Source: Nitratireductor indicus C115 (GTDB taxonomy: Bacteria; Pseudomonadota; Alphaproteobacteria; Rhizobiales; Rhizobiaceae). From it: a DNA stretch of 64,000 nt. Positions 55,854 through 64,000 of the stretch are shown piece by piece. A program made the position numbers and the translations under genes. Location: assembly GCF_000300515.1 (NCBI RefSeq), contig NZ_AMSI01000005.1, positions 288,309 through 352,308 of the forward strand. The letters are read 5' to 3'. Position 1 is the first letter of the stretch. The number at the start of each line of letters is the position of its first letter. The notes beneath the pieces are model-generated. The model was not told the DNA's origin. It searched no databases and saw only the letters and a program-made list of their open reading frames with translations.

Positions 55854-56435
55854 ATGTTCGACCCCCGCGAAAAGATTGCCCTGTTTATCGATGGGGCGAA
55901 CCTCTATGCGACATCGCGCGCGCTGGGCTTCGACATTGACTATCGCAAACTGCTGAGCAGCTTCCGCGACCGCGGATATCTCCTGCGTGCTTATTATTAC
56001 ACCGCTCTTGTCGAGGATCAGGAATATTCCTCGATCCGCCCGCTGATCGACTGGCTCGACTACAACGGCTACAAGGTCGTGACCAAGCCCGCCAAGGAAT
56101 TCACCGATGCCGCGGGACGCCGCAAGATCAAGGGCAATATGGATATCGAGCTCACGATCGACGCCCTTGAGATCGTCGACGTGGTGGATCACTACGTGAT
56201 CTTCTCGGGCGACGGAGACTTCCGCACCCTGGTCGAGGCCTTGCAGCGCAAGGGCCGCAAGGTGAGCGTCGTATCGACCATCCAGTCGCAGCCGCCGATG
56301 ATCGCGGACGATCTGCGCCGGCAGGCCGACAACTTTATCGATCTGATGTCGTTGCGCGATTCCGTCGGTCGTGCCACAAGCGAACGGCCCGCCAAGCGGG
56401 TTGACCCTGAAGAAGAACCGTTCGACGATTTATGA
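55854..56435 (+). CDS. LabA/DUF88-like NYN-domain protein
   Basis: The 193-residue protein begins MFDPREKIALFIDGANLYAT and shows IDYRKLLSSFRDRGYLLRAYYY, MDIELTIDALEIVDVVDHYVIFSGDGDF and KGRKVSVVS, the NYN/PIN-like domain with acidic residues (Asp14, Asp of NMDIELTID, Asp of SGDGDF). NYN proteins are thought to be ribonucleases acting in RNA processing; LabA homologues are otherwise linked to circadian output in cyanobacteria. ATG 55854 has AAAAGGA upstream. It overlaps the uracil-DNA glycosylase gene by ATGA. Confidence 0.9.
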   Translation: MFDPREKIALFIDGANLYATSRALGFDIDYRKLLSSFRDRGYLLRAYYYTALVEDQEYSSIRPLIDWLDYNGYKVVTKPAKEFTDAAGRRKIKGNMDIELTIDALEIVDVVDHYVIFSGDGDFRTLVEALQRKGRKVSVVSTIQSQPPMIADDLRRQADNFIDLMSLRDSVGRATSERPAKRVDPEEEPFDDL

Positions 56436-57130
56436 CCAAGGTCCCGGCGCGCACTGAGCCACCGCTCGATTGCCCGCTCTGCCCTCGCCTGCATGATTTC
56501 ATCGCCGGCTGGCGCGAGCGCGAGCCCCAATGGTTCAACGCACCCGTGCCGACCTTCCTACCGCCTGGCGGGGATGACGACGTGCGTCTTCTCATTGTGG
56601 GACTGGCGCCGGGATTGCGCGGGGCAAACCGCACGGGACGCCCGTTTACAGGCGATTATGCGGGCGACCTCCTCTATGACACTCTGCGCCGTTTCGGTTT
56701 CGCACACGGAACCTATGAGGCCCGGCCCGACGACGGGCTGCAACTGGTCGGCTCCGCCATCGTCAATGCGGTTCGCTGCGTGCCGCCGGAAAACAAGCCG
56801 GTGGGCGCGGAAATCACCACCTGCCGCAAGCATTTCTTTGCGCCCACCCTCAAGCGCTTTCCCAACCTTATGGCAGTCGTCACGCTAGGGCTGATCGCCC
56901 ATCAGTCTACCGTGCGCGCCCTCGGCGGGCGGGTGGCGGCGCATCCCTTCCGCCATGGCGGCAGGCAGGAACTGGCCGGCCTCAGCATTTTTTCAAGCTA
57001 TCATTGCTCGCGATACAACACGAACACAGGTCGGCTGACAGAAGAAATGTTCGTCGATGTTTTCGCCAGTGTCCGGGACTTTCTGGCGAAGGATGCCGAT
57101 GGCGCGTCAGCGCAGAGTACGGACCGCTGA
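56432..57130 (+). CDS. Uracil-DNA glycosylase, family 5 (UdgB-like)
   Basis: Family 5 enzymes remove uracil and some other deaminated bases from DNA. The 232 residues show Cys14-x2-Cys17 and Cys116 and Cys131 as likely [4Fe-4S] ligands, the motif GLAPGLRGANRTGRPFTG (57-74) and a C-terminal SYHCSRYNTNTGR with His191. The Pro of the usual HPS motif is Cys192 here. The ATGA overlap with the LabA-like gene makes the pair an operon. Converges on smpB with a 17-base gap. Confidence 0.9.
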   Translation: MTKVPARTEPPLDCPLCPRLHDFIAGWREREPQWFNAPVPTFLPPGGDDDVRLLIVGLAPGLRGANRTGRPFTGDYAGDLLYDTLRRFGFAHGTYEARPDDGLQLVGSAIVNAVRCVPPENKPVGAEITTCRKHFFAPTLKRFPNLMAVVTLGLIAHQSTVRALGGRVAAHPFRHGGRQELAGLSIFSSYHCSRYNTNTGRLTEEMFVDVFASVRDFLAKDADGASAQSTDR

Positions 57131-57147
57131 AAGCCAGCTGAAAAAGT

Positions 57148-57621
57148 CTAACCGTGCTGCTTGAGCAGACGGGCCTTTTCACGGTTCCAGTCGCGCTGCT
57201 TCGAGGTTTCGCGCTTGTCGTGCAGCTTCTTGCCGCGCGCTACGGCAAGTTGCAGCTTCGCCAGACCTCGCTCGTTGAAATAGAGCTTCAACGGCACCAG
57301 CGTCATACCCTCGCGCTCGATGGATTGGCCAAGCCGCGCCATCTCCCGGCGGGAGATGAGCAGCTTGCGCTTGCGGCGCGGCTCATGATTGAAGCGATTT
57401 CCCGCAAAATATTCAGGGATATAGGAGTTGATCAGCCAGAACTCCCCGTCCTCAATGGAGGCATAGGATTCCTGGATGTTCGCCTGCCCTTCACGCAGCG
57501 ATTTCACTTCCGTTCCCGTCAAGACGAGGCCAGCCTCCAAGGTGTCGAGCACTTCATAGGAAAAGCGCGCCTTGCGGTTGTCGGCAATCGTCTTGAGGTT
57601 CGGGTTCTTGTCCTTGGCCAT
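57148..57621 (-). CDS. smpB: SsrA-binding protein SmpB
   Basis: SmpB binds tmRNA and lets it rescue stalled ribosomes. The 157-residue protein shows [38 protein letters not shown] and the C-terminal [20 protein letters not shown] typical of the family. It lies 25 bases downstream of dapA in the same direction, the standard Rhizobiales order. ssrA itself is not seen in this window. Confidence 0.96.
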   Translation of the reverse strand: MAKDKNPNLKTIADNRKARFSYEVLDTLEAGLVLTGTEVKSLREGQANIQESYASIEDGEFWLINSYIPEYFAGNRFNHEPRRKRKLLISRREMARLGQSIEREGMTLVPLKLYFNERGLAKLQLAVARGKKLHDKRETSKQRDWNREKARLLKQHG

Positions 57622-57646
57622 ATTTCTTGAACGCGCGGGCGGCCCG

Positions 57647-58528
57647 TCAGTTCAACAGGCCGGCATGTTTCAGCGCGGCGTCGATGCGGGTGGCCGTCTC
57701 TTCCTCGACCGGTACCAGCGGGAAGCGAAGCGTGTTTTCCATGCGACCGAGACGTGAAAGTGCATATTTCGCGCCAGCCGGGTTTGGTTCGATGAACAGC
57801 GCCTTGTGCAGCGGCATGAGGCGGTCCTGCAATTCAAGCGCCAAAGCGCGGTCGCCTTCAAGCGAAGCCTTCTGGAACTGGGCACACAGGCGTGGTGCAA
57901 CATTCGAGCTCACGGAAATGCACCCGACGCCGCCATGGGCGTTGAAGCCAAGCGCGGAAGCATCCTCGCCCGAAAGCTGAATGAAGTCTGTGCCGCATGT
58001 CGCGCGCTGCTCGCTGACGCGATCCACCTTGGCGGTGGCATCCTTGACACCGACGATGTTGGAGAAATCCTTGGCCAGACGGCCCATCGTCTCCGGCGTC
58101 ATGTCTATGATGGAACGTGGCGGAATGTTGTAGATGACGATCGGCAGGCTTGCGGCGCGCGCAACGGCAGCGAAATGCTCGTAGAGGCCACGCTGGTTGG
58201 GCTTGTTGTAATAGGGCGTGACAACAAGCGCGCCATCGGCGCCCACTTCCTTCGCAAACTGGGCAAGCGCGACCGCCTCCCGCGTGGAGTTGGAGCCGGC
58301 GCCGGCAATCACCGGAACGCGACCGCCCGCAACCTCGACGCAAAGGCGCACGATCTCACGGTGCTCCTCATGGCTGACAGTCGGGGATTCGCCCGTCGTG
58401 CCCACGGGAACCAGACCATTGGTGCCTTCGGAAATCTGCCATTCCACGAGTTCGCCGAACGCTTTTTTGTCCAGGCTTCCGTCCTTCTGGAACGGCGTCA
58501 CAAGTGCTGTGAGGGACCCCCTGAACAT
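57647..58528 (-). CDS. dapA: 4-hydroxy-tetrahydrodipicolinate synthase
   Basis: DapA condenses pyruvate and aspartate semialdehyde in lysine and diaminopimelate synthesis. The 293-residue TIM barrel has [10 protein letters not shown] (with Thr44-Thr45), Tyr133 in VIYNIPPRS and the Schiff-base Lys162 in [14 protein letters not shown] 58528 has AGGAG nine bases upstream and agrees with the canonical start [13 protein letters not shown]; the longer frame (to 58771) crosses the divergent spacer. Confidence 0.97.
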   Translation of the reverse strand: MFRGSLTALVTPFQKDGSLDKKAFGELVEWQISEGTNGLVPVGTTGESPTVSHEEHREIVRLCVEVAGGRVPVIAGAGSNSTREAVALAQFAKEVGADGALVVTPYYNKPNQRGLYEHFAAVARAASLPIVIYNIPPRSIIDMTPETMGRLAKDFSNIVGVKDATAKVDRVSEQRATCGTDFIQLSGEDASALGFNAHGGVGCISVSSNVAPRLCAQFQKASLEGDRALALELQDRLMPLHKALFIEPNPAGAKYALSRLGRMENTLRFPLVPVEEETATRIDAALKHAGLLN

Positions 58529-58789
58529 GTTTTCGAACTCCTGAATGAATTGTTCTTTCTCAGCGCGCGACCGCGCTGCCGACGCTTCTAACCGAAGATC
58601 GGGCCGCGCACCATAGTCTTGCCATCTACAGGCTGCAAGAAAGCATATGACAGTGCCCTGAAAACAGGCTTGGAGCGAAAGCCCATAAGCACCCGCCATG
58701 AACCGCTTCTTATGGTTAACACGGTCTTCATGGATACAGGCTAGACTTGAAACCGTAACCGCGATGTACATTTGGAAGCGATTACACCC

Positions 58790-60868
58790 GTGAAAAGCCG
58801 GTTTGCCCTTTTTCTCGCCCTTGCCGCCTTCTGGCCCTTGCCGACAATGGCGCAGGCACTGCCGGATGTCGCACCCCTGCCCTTCGCTCGGCCGGGTGCT
58901 GTGACAGCACCCGAAACCGCGCTTGAACGCGCCTTGCAGCCCACCGCAATCCTGCGTCCGGATGTGGAGAGCGCCATGCCGGCGCTCAGCCGCGAGGCGA
59001 TGATCCTGACCGGAGGGCTGGACGCGCTTTCGGCCGGGGACGCCGACCTCGCCCGCAAGGCCCGCAATGCGCTTTCCTCCGAGCGTATCGAGCGCTCGAT
59101 CCTAGATTGGGCGATTGCCCTTTCTGGCAATGTATCCGTATCGAGCGCGGAAATCGGCAAGGTCATGCAGGAACTGGATGGCTGGCTTGGCGTGGCCGCG
59201 TTGAGCGCGGCACGCGAACGCGCCCTTTTCCGCGAAAAAGCCGACGCCAATACAATCCTGAAAGCCTTCGAAAAGAGCGCTCCACAGACCTATGAAGGTA
59301 CGGTCGCGCTTGCCCGTGCATTCGTGGCGAAAGGCGACGCCCGGCGGGCGCGCGCCCTGCTCGGCCCCTTCTGGCGCACCCGCAAACTGGATGCCACGGC
59401 CGAAACCGCATTTCTGCGGGAGTTCAGCCCGTATCTTTCCAAGGAAGATCATCGCTTCCGCATGGAGCGGATGCTTTACGAGGATCGCATTCGCTCCGCC
59501 GAGCGTGTGGCAATCCTTGCAAGTGCGGAGGCGCTTTCGACAGCCTGGGCCGCCGTGATCCGGGGGAACAAGAACGCCCTCAAACTGCTCGATGCCGTGC
59601 CGAAGGAGCAGCAAAGCGCGGGCTATTTGTTCGCGCGCATCCGCCATCTCCGCCGCCAGGAGCATTTCAAGGAAGCCGCGGCATTGATGCTGAAGGCTCC
59701 ACGCGAGGCGGCAGCACTCGTGGACCCGGACGAATGGTGGATCGAGCGACGCGCCCTTTCCCGCGAACTGCTGGATCTCGACGACCCCGACATGGCTTAC
59801 CGGATCGCAGCCGCGCATTCGGCAGAAAGCCCCGCACGCGCTGCCGATGCGGAATTTCATGCGGGATGGTATGCGCTGCGCGCACTCGATAATGCCAAGG
59901 GCGCCGCCGATCATTTCGCCAAGGTCGCGGCAATCGCGGAGGGACCGATCTCCAACGCCCGGGCCTATTACTGGATGGGGCGGGCAGCTGAAGCGAACGG
60001 AGACGACAAGGCAAAGGCATATTTCGAGCGCGCCGCTGTATTCGGGACGACCTTTTACGGGCAGCTTGCCACCGCAAAACTCGGTCGTAACGTCTTGCAG
60101 GCCGATACGCCGGCCCCGAGCCTCAAGGACCGACAGACTTTTCGCATGCGCCCCGTGGTGAAGGCGATCCGCCGATTACAGGATACGAACCATGGATGGC
60201 GCGCCGCCACGCTTTACCGGGCGCTGGCCGAAGAGCTTTCAAGCCCCGGCGAGCTTGCCCTCTTGGCAGCGATGGCGGAACGACGCGGCGACCACACGAT
60301 GGCGCTGCGCGTCGGCAAGATCGCTGCCGGGCGCGGCATCGATATCGGTGTTCTGTCCCATCCGCTTGGAGCCATTCCCGGCGATGTGGCCCTTGCTTCG
60401 GACAGCAAGGCGCTCGCCTATGCGGTTGCCCGGCAGGAAACGGAATTCAACGGCAGCGCCGTATCATCAGCGGGAGCGCGAGGGCTGTTACAGCTTATGC
60501 CCGGGACGGCGCGCGAGATGGCGCGCAAGAGCGGCATTCCCTATTCCCGCGACCGGCTGACCCAGGACATCGCCTATAATACGACGCTCGGCTCGGCCTA
60601 TCTGGACGAGCAGCTGGGGCGTTTCAACGGCTCCTATGTGCTGACATTCGCGGGCTACAATGCCGGGCCACGCCGCGCCTCGGAGTGGATGGTGCGCTAC
60701 GGCGATCCGCGCGGGCAGTCCGTGGAAGCGATTGTCGACTGGATCGAACGAATTCCCTTTGCCGAAACCCGCAATTACGTGCAGCGGGTGATGGAGAATT
60801 TCCAAGTCTACAAGATGCGCCTTTCGGGGCATTTCGATATTGCGGGGGACCTCGCCGCCGGCGGCTGA
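58790..60868 (+). CDS. Soluble-type lytic murein transglycosylase (Slt70-like)
   Basis: The 692-residue protein (from GTG 58790) has a signal peptide ([19 protein letters not shown]), a long alpha-helical domain, and a C-terminal SLT domain with the catalytic Glu550 in [28 protein letters not shown] and the [10 protein letters not shown] groove. The enzyme would cut peptidoglycan to 1,6-anhydro-muropeptides in the periplasm. TTG 58772 is a possible earlier start, but GTG 58790 has GGAAG 11 bases upstream and a better signal peptide. It is divergent from dapA, whose product also feeds cell wall precursors. Confidence 0.93.
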   Translation: MKSRFALFLALAAFWPLPTMAQALPDVAPLPFARPGAVTAPETALERALQPTAILRPDVESAMPALSREAMILTGGLDALSAGDADLARKARNALSSERIERSILDWAIALSGNVSVSSAEIGKVMQELDGWLGVAALSAARERALFREKADANTILKAFEKSAPQTYEGTVALARAFVAKGDARRARALLGPFWRTRKLDATAETAFLREFSPYLSKEDHRFRMERMLYEDRIRSAERVAILASAEALSTAWAAVIRGNKNALKLLDAVPKEQQSAGYLFARIRHLRRQEHFKEAAALMLKAPREAAALVDPDEWWIERRALSRELLDLDDPDMAYRIAAAHSAESPARAADAEFHAGWYALRALDNAKGAADHFAKVAAIAEGPISNARAYYWMGRAAEANGDDKAKAYFERAAVFGTTFYGQLATAKLGRNVLQADTPAPSLKDRQTFRMRPVVKAIRRLQDTNHGWRAATLYRALAEELSSPGELALLAAMAERRGDHTMALRVGKIAAGRGIDIGVLSHPLGAIPGDVALASDSKALAYAVARQETEFNGSAVSSAGARGLLQLMPGTAREMARKSGIPYSRDRLTQDIAYNTTLGSAYLDEQLGRFNGSYVLTFAGYNAGPRRASEWMVRYGDPRGQSVEAIVDWIERIPFAETRNYVQRVMENFQVYKMRLSGHFDIAGDLAAGG

Positions 60869-61020
60869 GCGCACCGGAAGCGCTCTATCCTTTTGTCTTC
60901 CCTGCATGAATTATCCGCAGCAAGCGCGATTTCGGTCGAGCCCAACCCTTACCCTCTCCCCACACGCCGAGAGAGGAGGACAAACACGCTGTAATTTCAA
61001 TCTAAGGCCGCCTTAACCGC

Positions 61021-61063
61021 ACATTTGTAAGACGCCAGGCGTTCCCGCCTGGCTGCAAAATGC
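61021..61063 (+). repeat. Mosaic repeat hairpin E1
   Basis: ACATTTGTAAGAC followed by GCCAGGCG-TTCC-CGCCTGGC and GCAAAATGC: perfect 8-base inner stem. First of two tandem copies 54 bases apart; 33 bases from ACGCCAGGCG to AATGCT are identical in both copies. Confidence 0.8.
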
Positions 61064-61074
61064 TTTGATCTCCT

Positions 61075-61117
61075 GCATTTGTGCGACGCCAGGCGTTCCC
61101 GCCTGGCTGCAAAATGC
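61075..61117 (+). repeat. Mosaic repeat hairpin E2
   Basis: GCATTTGTGCGAC followed by the same GCCAGGCG-TTCC-CGCCTGGC stem and GCAAAATGC; the outer arms GCATTT/AAATGC also pair. Identical to E1 over 33 bases. Ends 36 bases before the hydrolase ATG, in its leader region. Confidence 0.85.
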
Positions 61118-61153
61118 TATATCTCGACGCCGTGGTGGAGGAAGGAAAGAGCA

Positions 61154-62044
61154 ATGGCCGCAGTGGAATACCGCGATTTCTTCTATTCGGCACAGGATGG
61201 GCTAAAACTCCATGCCCGGCTTTACGGCGAGGAAAATCCCGGCCTGCCGGTGATCTGCCTACCCGGCCTCACGCGCAATGTGCGCGATTTCCATGCGCTT
61301 GCACTGCTTCTGTCGCAGCGCGAGAAATCGCCCAGGAAAGTAATTTCCTTCGATTATCGTGGGCGCGGCCAATCGGCCTATGACACCGAATGGCGCCATT
61401 ATGACGTGGCGGTCGAGGCCGGCGATATCATGGGCGGTCTTGCCGCGCTCGGCATTGAACATGGCGCCTTTATCGGAACCTCGCGCGGCGGATTGATCAT
61501 CATGGCGCTCGCCGCAAGCCGGCCGGCGCTCCTTAAAGCCGTCGTTCTGAACGATATCGGGCCCGTCATCGAAGGCGATGGCCTGGCACAAATCCGCGCC
61601 TATCTCCAGCGTGCGCCGAAACCAGCAACGCTTGACGAAGCGATACAAATTCAAAAGGCCGTTCATGGCGAAGCTTTCAACGCGCTGAGCGAAGAAGACT
61701 GGCGCCGCTTTGCCGACGCGCTCTACCGGGAAAACGGCAAGGGGGGGCTTGCCCCCGATTACGACCCCAATCTCATCAAGCCCCTGAAAGCCATCGACTT
61801 CGACCGGCCGCTGCCAACCGCATGGCCGATGTTCGAAGGCCTGGGCGCAGTTCCGCTGCTCGTCATCAGAGGGGAGAATTCCAGGCTCCTGTCAGCAGAA
61901 ACCGTGGAGGAGATGAGACGACGGCATCCGGCCATGGAAACGATAACCGTCCCGGGGCAAGGCCATGCGCCTCTCCTCGAAACGGGGATGCTGCCCGAGG
62001 CGATTGCCGCGTTCATCGAAAAAGCGCAACGACGCAAGGGCTGA
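61154..62044 (+). CDS. Alpha/beta hydrolase
   Basis: The 296-residue protein starts MAAVEYRDFFYSAQDGLKLH, with oxyanion region CLPGLTRNVRDF, FDYRGRGQSAYD, nucleophile Ser110 in GTSRGGLI and catalytic His in PGQGHAPLLE. The fold is that of haloperoxidase/epoxide hydrolase-like esterases; the substrate cannot be told. ATG 61154 has GGAGGAAGGAAAG upstream; upstream codons are part of the repeat E2. Rightward single gene. Confidence 0.88.
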   Translation: MAAVEYRDFFYSAQDGLKLHARLYGEENPGLPVICLPGLTRNVRDFHALALLLSQREKSPRKVISFDYRGRGQSAYDTEWRHYDVAVEAGDIMGGLAALGIEHGAFIGTSRGGLIIMALAASRPALLKAVVLNDIGPVIEGDGLAQIRAYLQRAPKPATLDEAIQIQKAVHGEAFNALSEEDWRRFADALYRENGKGGLAPDYDPNLIKPLKAIDFDRPLPTAWPMFEGLGAVPLLVIRGENSRLLSAETVEEMRRRHPAMETITVPGQGHAPLLETGMLPEAIAAFIEKAQRRKG

Positions 62045-62196
62045 CCGACATCCAAGCGTGCAGCGGTCTCTCAGACTAGCCCTCTACGCTTTAAGCGCCT
62101 GCATTTAGACATGCTTCGCCGAACCGGCTCCCACGTCCGGAGACATGCACCAAGACACACATCTACAACACGGACCGAGAGGATGGCCGAAACCGA

Positions 62197-62230
62197 AAAG
62201 GAAGCGCCGGATGGTTGCCGGCGCTTTCCC
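62197..62230. terminator. Bidirectional hairpin between hydrolase and recombinase
   Basis: Stem GAAGCGCCGG / CCGGCGCTTTC with loop ATGGTTG. On the minus strand it is followed by CCTTTTC, a modest U-tract for the leftward recombinase gene, whose stop is two bases away; on the plus strand it could stop the hydrolase transcript. No T-run on the plus side. Confidence 0.6.
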
Positions 62231-62231
62231 G

Positions 62232-63164
62232 TCAGTTCTTGCAGCAGCCGGCACCCTTGCAGCGCTCGAGCACATCAACACAGGGATCGAGATCGCTGGT
62301 CGCAAGATGCGCATAGCGCATGGTCATCTGCAGCGTCTGGTGACCCAGCCACATCTGAACGCGACGCAGATCGATGCCGCCCTGCACGAGACGTGACGCG
62401 CAGGTATGGCGCAAGACGTGCGGCACCACCTGATCGTCCTGTGACAGGCCGATCTCCGCCTTCGCCTCGTTCCAGATGGTGCGATACTGCGCCTGCTTGA
62501 GCATGGCGAAGGGACCCTTGTGGCCATCCTTCGGGATGCTCACGGCCTCCTGGGCCCGGCCGGTCAAAGGTACGGAGCGTGCGCGCGCGGATTTCGTGAT
62601 CCAGAAACTGGCCTTGCCGCCGATCACATCGTTCCAGTTGAGGCCAATCGCCTCGCCCAAACGACACCCGGTATCGACCAGAAAGACGGATAGCCTTCCC
62701 GCATCGGCATTGCGCCGTGCGATTGCAGCAAACAGCCGGTCTTCCTCATCGCGCGACAGAAAACGGATGCGGCCCGACCGCTCCTTCTGTCGCCGGAATT
62801 CCGGCAGGCTGTGGATATCCCCCATCTTTTGCGCCTTCCGCAGAAGCTTGCTCAGCGCGGCCATCTTTCGATTGATGGTCGCATTGCTGTTTCCGCGGGC
62901 GCGCAACTTGCCAATCAGCTCATCGAGCGTTTCCTGGCCAAATGCACTGAATCGTTTCCCCAACATAAGCTCGTCAAGCTCGCCTATGAAGAAGGTCACA
63001 TTATACCGATGCTTTCCGGGCTCCCAAAGTATATCTACATACTTCGAGAACAACTCTCTCAAGCTAAACTCAGAAACGACGCGCAAACGCTCGTCGCTGA
63101 ATGACACCGAATAACGGGAAACCGGTAGATTCCACTCGCTACCCAGCATGTTTACCGAACTCAT
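62232..63164 (-). CDS. Tyrosine recombinase (phage-type integrase family)
   Basis: The 310-residue protein has an N-terminal SAM-like core-binding domain (about 33-120) and the catalytic domain with all six residues visible: Arg168 (TGCRLGEAIGL), Lys191 (TKSARARSVPL), His249 and Arg252 (HVLRHTCAS), His275 (WLGHQ) and Tyr284 (MRYAHL). ATG 63164 has GAGGTG eight bases upstream. The end, CKGAGCCKN, is unusually Cys-rich. No other phage or integrative-element gene is near and both flanks are core genes; it may be a remnant or a stand-alone recombinase acting at another site. Confidence 0.93.
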   Translation of the reverse strand: MSSVNMLGSEWNLPVSRYSVSFSDERLRVVSEFSLRELFSKYVDILWEPGKHRYNVTFFIGELDELMLGKRFSAFGQETLDELIGKLRARGNSNATINRKMAALSKLLRKAQKMGDIHSLPEFRRQKERSGRIRFLSRDEEDRLFAAIARRNADAGRLSVFLVDTGCRLGEAIGLNWNDVIGGKASFWITKSARARSVPLTGRAQEAVSIPKDGHKGPFAMLKQAQYRTIWNEAKAEIGLSQDDQVVPHVLRHTCASRLVQGGIDLRRVQMWLGHQTLQMTMRYAHLATSDLDPCVDVLERCKGAGCCKN

Positions 63165-63542
63165 GCCGGAAACACCTCGGATGCTAAAGCCTACTTATGG
63201 CATCCCTCTGAGTCTCGCCCCACCCCTGAAGCAAACCCCTCAAAGAACCCCAGCTTACGGGATACGAGTCAAACCTTTTCGTCAAGGTCTCAAATTTTCT
63301 ACGGTCGGGCCGGACAACGGCGCTCGCGAGAGCGCGAAGGCGGCCTGCCTGTTATTGGGAAAGACCGGACTTCCCGTCTTTCCAAGGGGTGCAAAAAAGC
63401 AAACGGTCCCTTCCTTGCCTTTCATCGGATCCCAATTCTCCTGGGCAAACCCAGGTCGCGCCCGCCCCGATGAAAGGCTCAGAAGGCGAAGAAAGCCCGG
63501 CAGAGGTCCGCCGGGCTTCCAAAGCACTCTCAAACGACAGGC
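63165..63542. other. Recombinase-porin spacer with nested hairpins (378 bases)
   Basis: No gene is seen. From left: GCGCTC-GCGA-GAGCGC (63320-63335); GGAAAGAC ... GTCTTTCC, perfect 8 with a 10-base loop (63358-63383); and a nested structure in which GCCTTTCATCGG (63417-63428) and CCGATGAAAGGC (63467-63478), a perfect 12-base inverted repeat, enclose CCTGGG-CAAA-CCCAGG (63440-63455). The porin terminator follows at 63488-63519. No tRNA-like end or direct repeat that could be an att site was found by eye. Confidence 0.75.
63488..63519 (-). terminator. Rho-independent terminator of the porin gene
   Basis: Perfect stem AAGCCCGGC / GCCGGGCTT on the minus strand with an 8-base loop (CTCTGCCG region in between), followed by TCTTC. 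It lies 24 bases after the porin stop. Confidence 0.8.
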
Positions 63543-64000
63543 TTAGAAGCCGCGCTCGAAGCGGATGAAGCCGCTGAACACGCCGTCCGAATAGCTGTCG
63601 CCGTCGTTGTAGTTGAGGGCCAGCTTGGTGTTGAAGTTCTCGACGACCTTGTAGTCGACAACGCCACCGATGGCCCAATCGTCATTACCCGAGAGCAGTG
63701 CGCTCGAGCTCTGACGATCACCGAAGTACTGACCACCAAGACCAACCGACAGCTTCGGCGTAGCGGCATACTTCAGGTAGCCACCGAAGGAGTAGTCGTA
63801 GTTGAAGTTGGTGTAGACGTTCGGGTCGGAAGAGTAGGTCGCGAGCAGTTCGACGGTGAGCTGCTGCGTCGCCTTGATGGAGGCGAAGCCCTTGAGGGCC
63901 CATTCTTCAGCCGTGGCGTCGTAGGCGACGAAACCGGCGACCGAACCCCAGCCCTGCGTCAGGCCGATCTTGCCGACGACGTTCGGGGTGTAGTCGTAGT
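63543..64000 (-). CDS. Outer membrane porin, Porin_2/Omp2-like (C-terminal part; start outside window)
   Basis: The frame is open from the right edge to TAA at 63543-63545, about 151 residues of the C terminus. It shows beta-strand pairs with aromatic and Gly residues, e.g. GWGSVAGFVAYDATAEEWALKG, FGGYLKYAATPKLSVGLGG, VVDYKVVENFNTKLALNYND, and ends VFSGFIRFERGF with a terminal Phe, the usual BAM-recognised signature. This outline matches Porin_2 (Brucella Omp2a/Omp2b) proteins, trimeric general porins. The gene end is complete; the start is missing. Confidence 0.88.
   Translation of the reverse strand, partial: YDYTPNVVGKIGLTQGWGSVAGFVAYDATAEEWALKGFASIKATQQLTVELLATYSSDPNVYTNFNYDYSFGGYLKYAATPKLSVGLGGQYFGDRQSSSALLSGNDDWAIGGVVDYKVVENFNTKLALNYNDGDSYSDGVFSGFIRFERGF

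Noticed and set aside
61079-61153. N-terminal extension of the alpha/beta hydrolase
   Set aside because: The upstream codons are repeat E2 and its spacer; a strong ribosome site precedes ATG 61154.
62045-64000. Integrated phage or genomic island around the recombinase
   Set aside because: No other phage, IS or cargo genes; both flanks are chromosomal genes of ordinary composition; no tRNA or att repeats were seen.

Overview
This window is about 60% G+C, and tightly packed chromosomal DNA from an alphaproteobacterium of the order Hyphomicrobiales (Rhizobiales). A Brucella/Ochrobactrum-type relative is most likely. Supporting evidence: the gene orders surA-pdxA-rsmA, gmk-yicC-mltG-fabF-acpP-fabG-fabD, rpsF-rpsR-rplI, dnaB-alr-radA-cvpA-purF and rpoZ-rsh-acpS-lepB-rnc-era-recO; a Porin_2/Omp2-like porin at the right edge; and intergenic palindromic mosaic repeats of the kind known from Brucella and rhizobia. 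The family placement is inference; no rRNA or tRNA gene was seen.

Layout. 1-2.2 kb: end of a SurA-like chaperone, pdxA and rsmA (rightward). 2.3-9 kb: a leftward run for cell wall and fatty acid synthesis (gmk, yicC, mltG, fabF, acpP, fabG, fabD). 9.2-10.9 kb: an ABC-2 exporter pair. 11-12.7 kb: ribosomal proteins S6, S18 and L9. 13-21.6 kb: cyclopropane synthase, dnaB, alr, radA, cvpA, purF and an SDR. 21.5-26.8 kb: membrane lipid genes (PlsC-like acyltransferase, pssA, psd) and an Atm1-type exporter with an ArsR regulator. 27-38 kb: LysM protein, LOG hydrolase, RarD, citramalate synthase, proline iminopeptidase, two tandem GFA-domain proteins, VOC protein, cysS and an FAD oxidoreductase. 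38-47 kb: SRAP, NUDIX, two secreted proteins of unknown function, YgfZ, HD hydrolase, an RLAN/ATP-grasp ligase paired with a GNAT acetyltransferase, MscS and an MFS carrier. 47-55.5 kb: leftward core block recO-era-rnc-lepB-acpS-DUF2062-NYN/LOTUS-rsh-rpoZ. 55.8-62 kb: LabA-like NYN, family 5 uracil-DNA glycosylase, smpB, dapA, lytic transglycosylase and alpha/beta hydrolase. 62-64 kb: a solitary tyrosine recombinase, a highly structured spacer and the 3' part of a porin gene.

Many neighbours overlap by 1-8 bases (ATGA, GTGA or TGATG), so they are probably translationally coupled: alr-radA, purF-SDR, psd-pssA, ArsR-ABC exporter, GFA-GFA-pip, VOC-cysS, ygfZ-HD, GNAT-ligase, era-rnc, acpS-DUF2062 and labA-udg.

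The window is mostly housekeeping DNA. The least explained parts are (a) a family of mosaic palindromic repeats whose stems differ between copies yet stay paired, and which supply the TAG stop codon of three genes; (b) the RLAN/ATP-grasp + GNAT pair; (c) two different NYN-domain ribonuclease-like proteins, one coupled to a uracil-DNA glycosylase; and (d) the lone recombinase beside a nested-hairpin region downstream of the porin.
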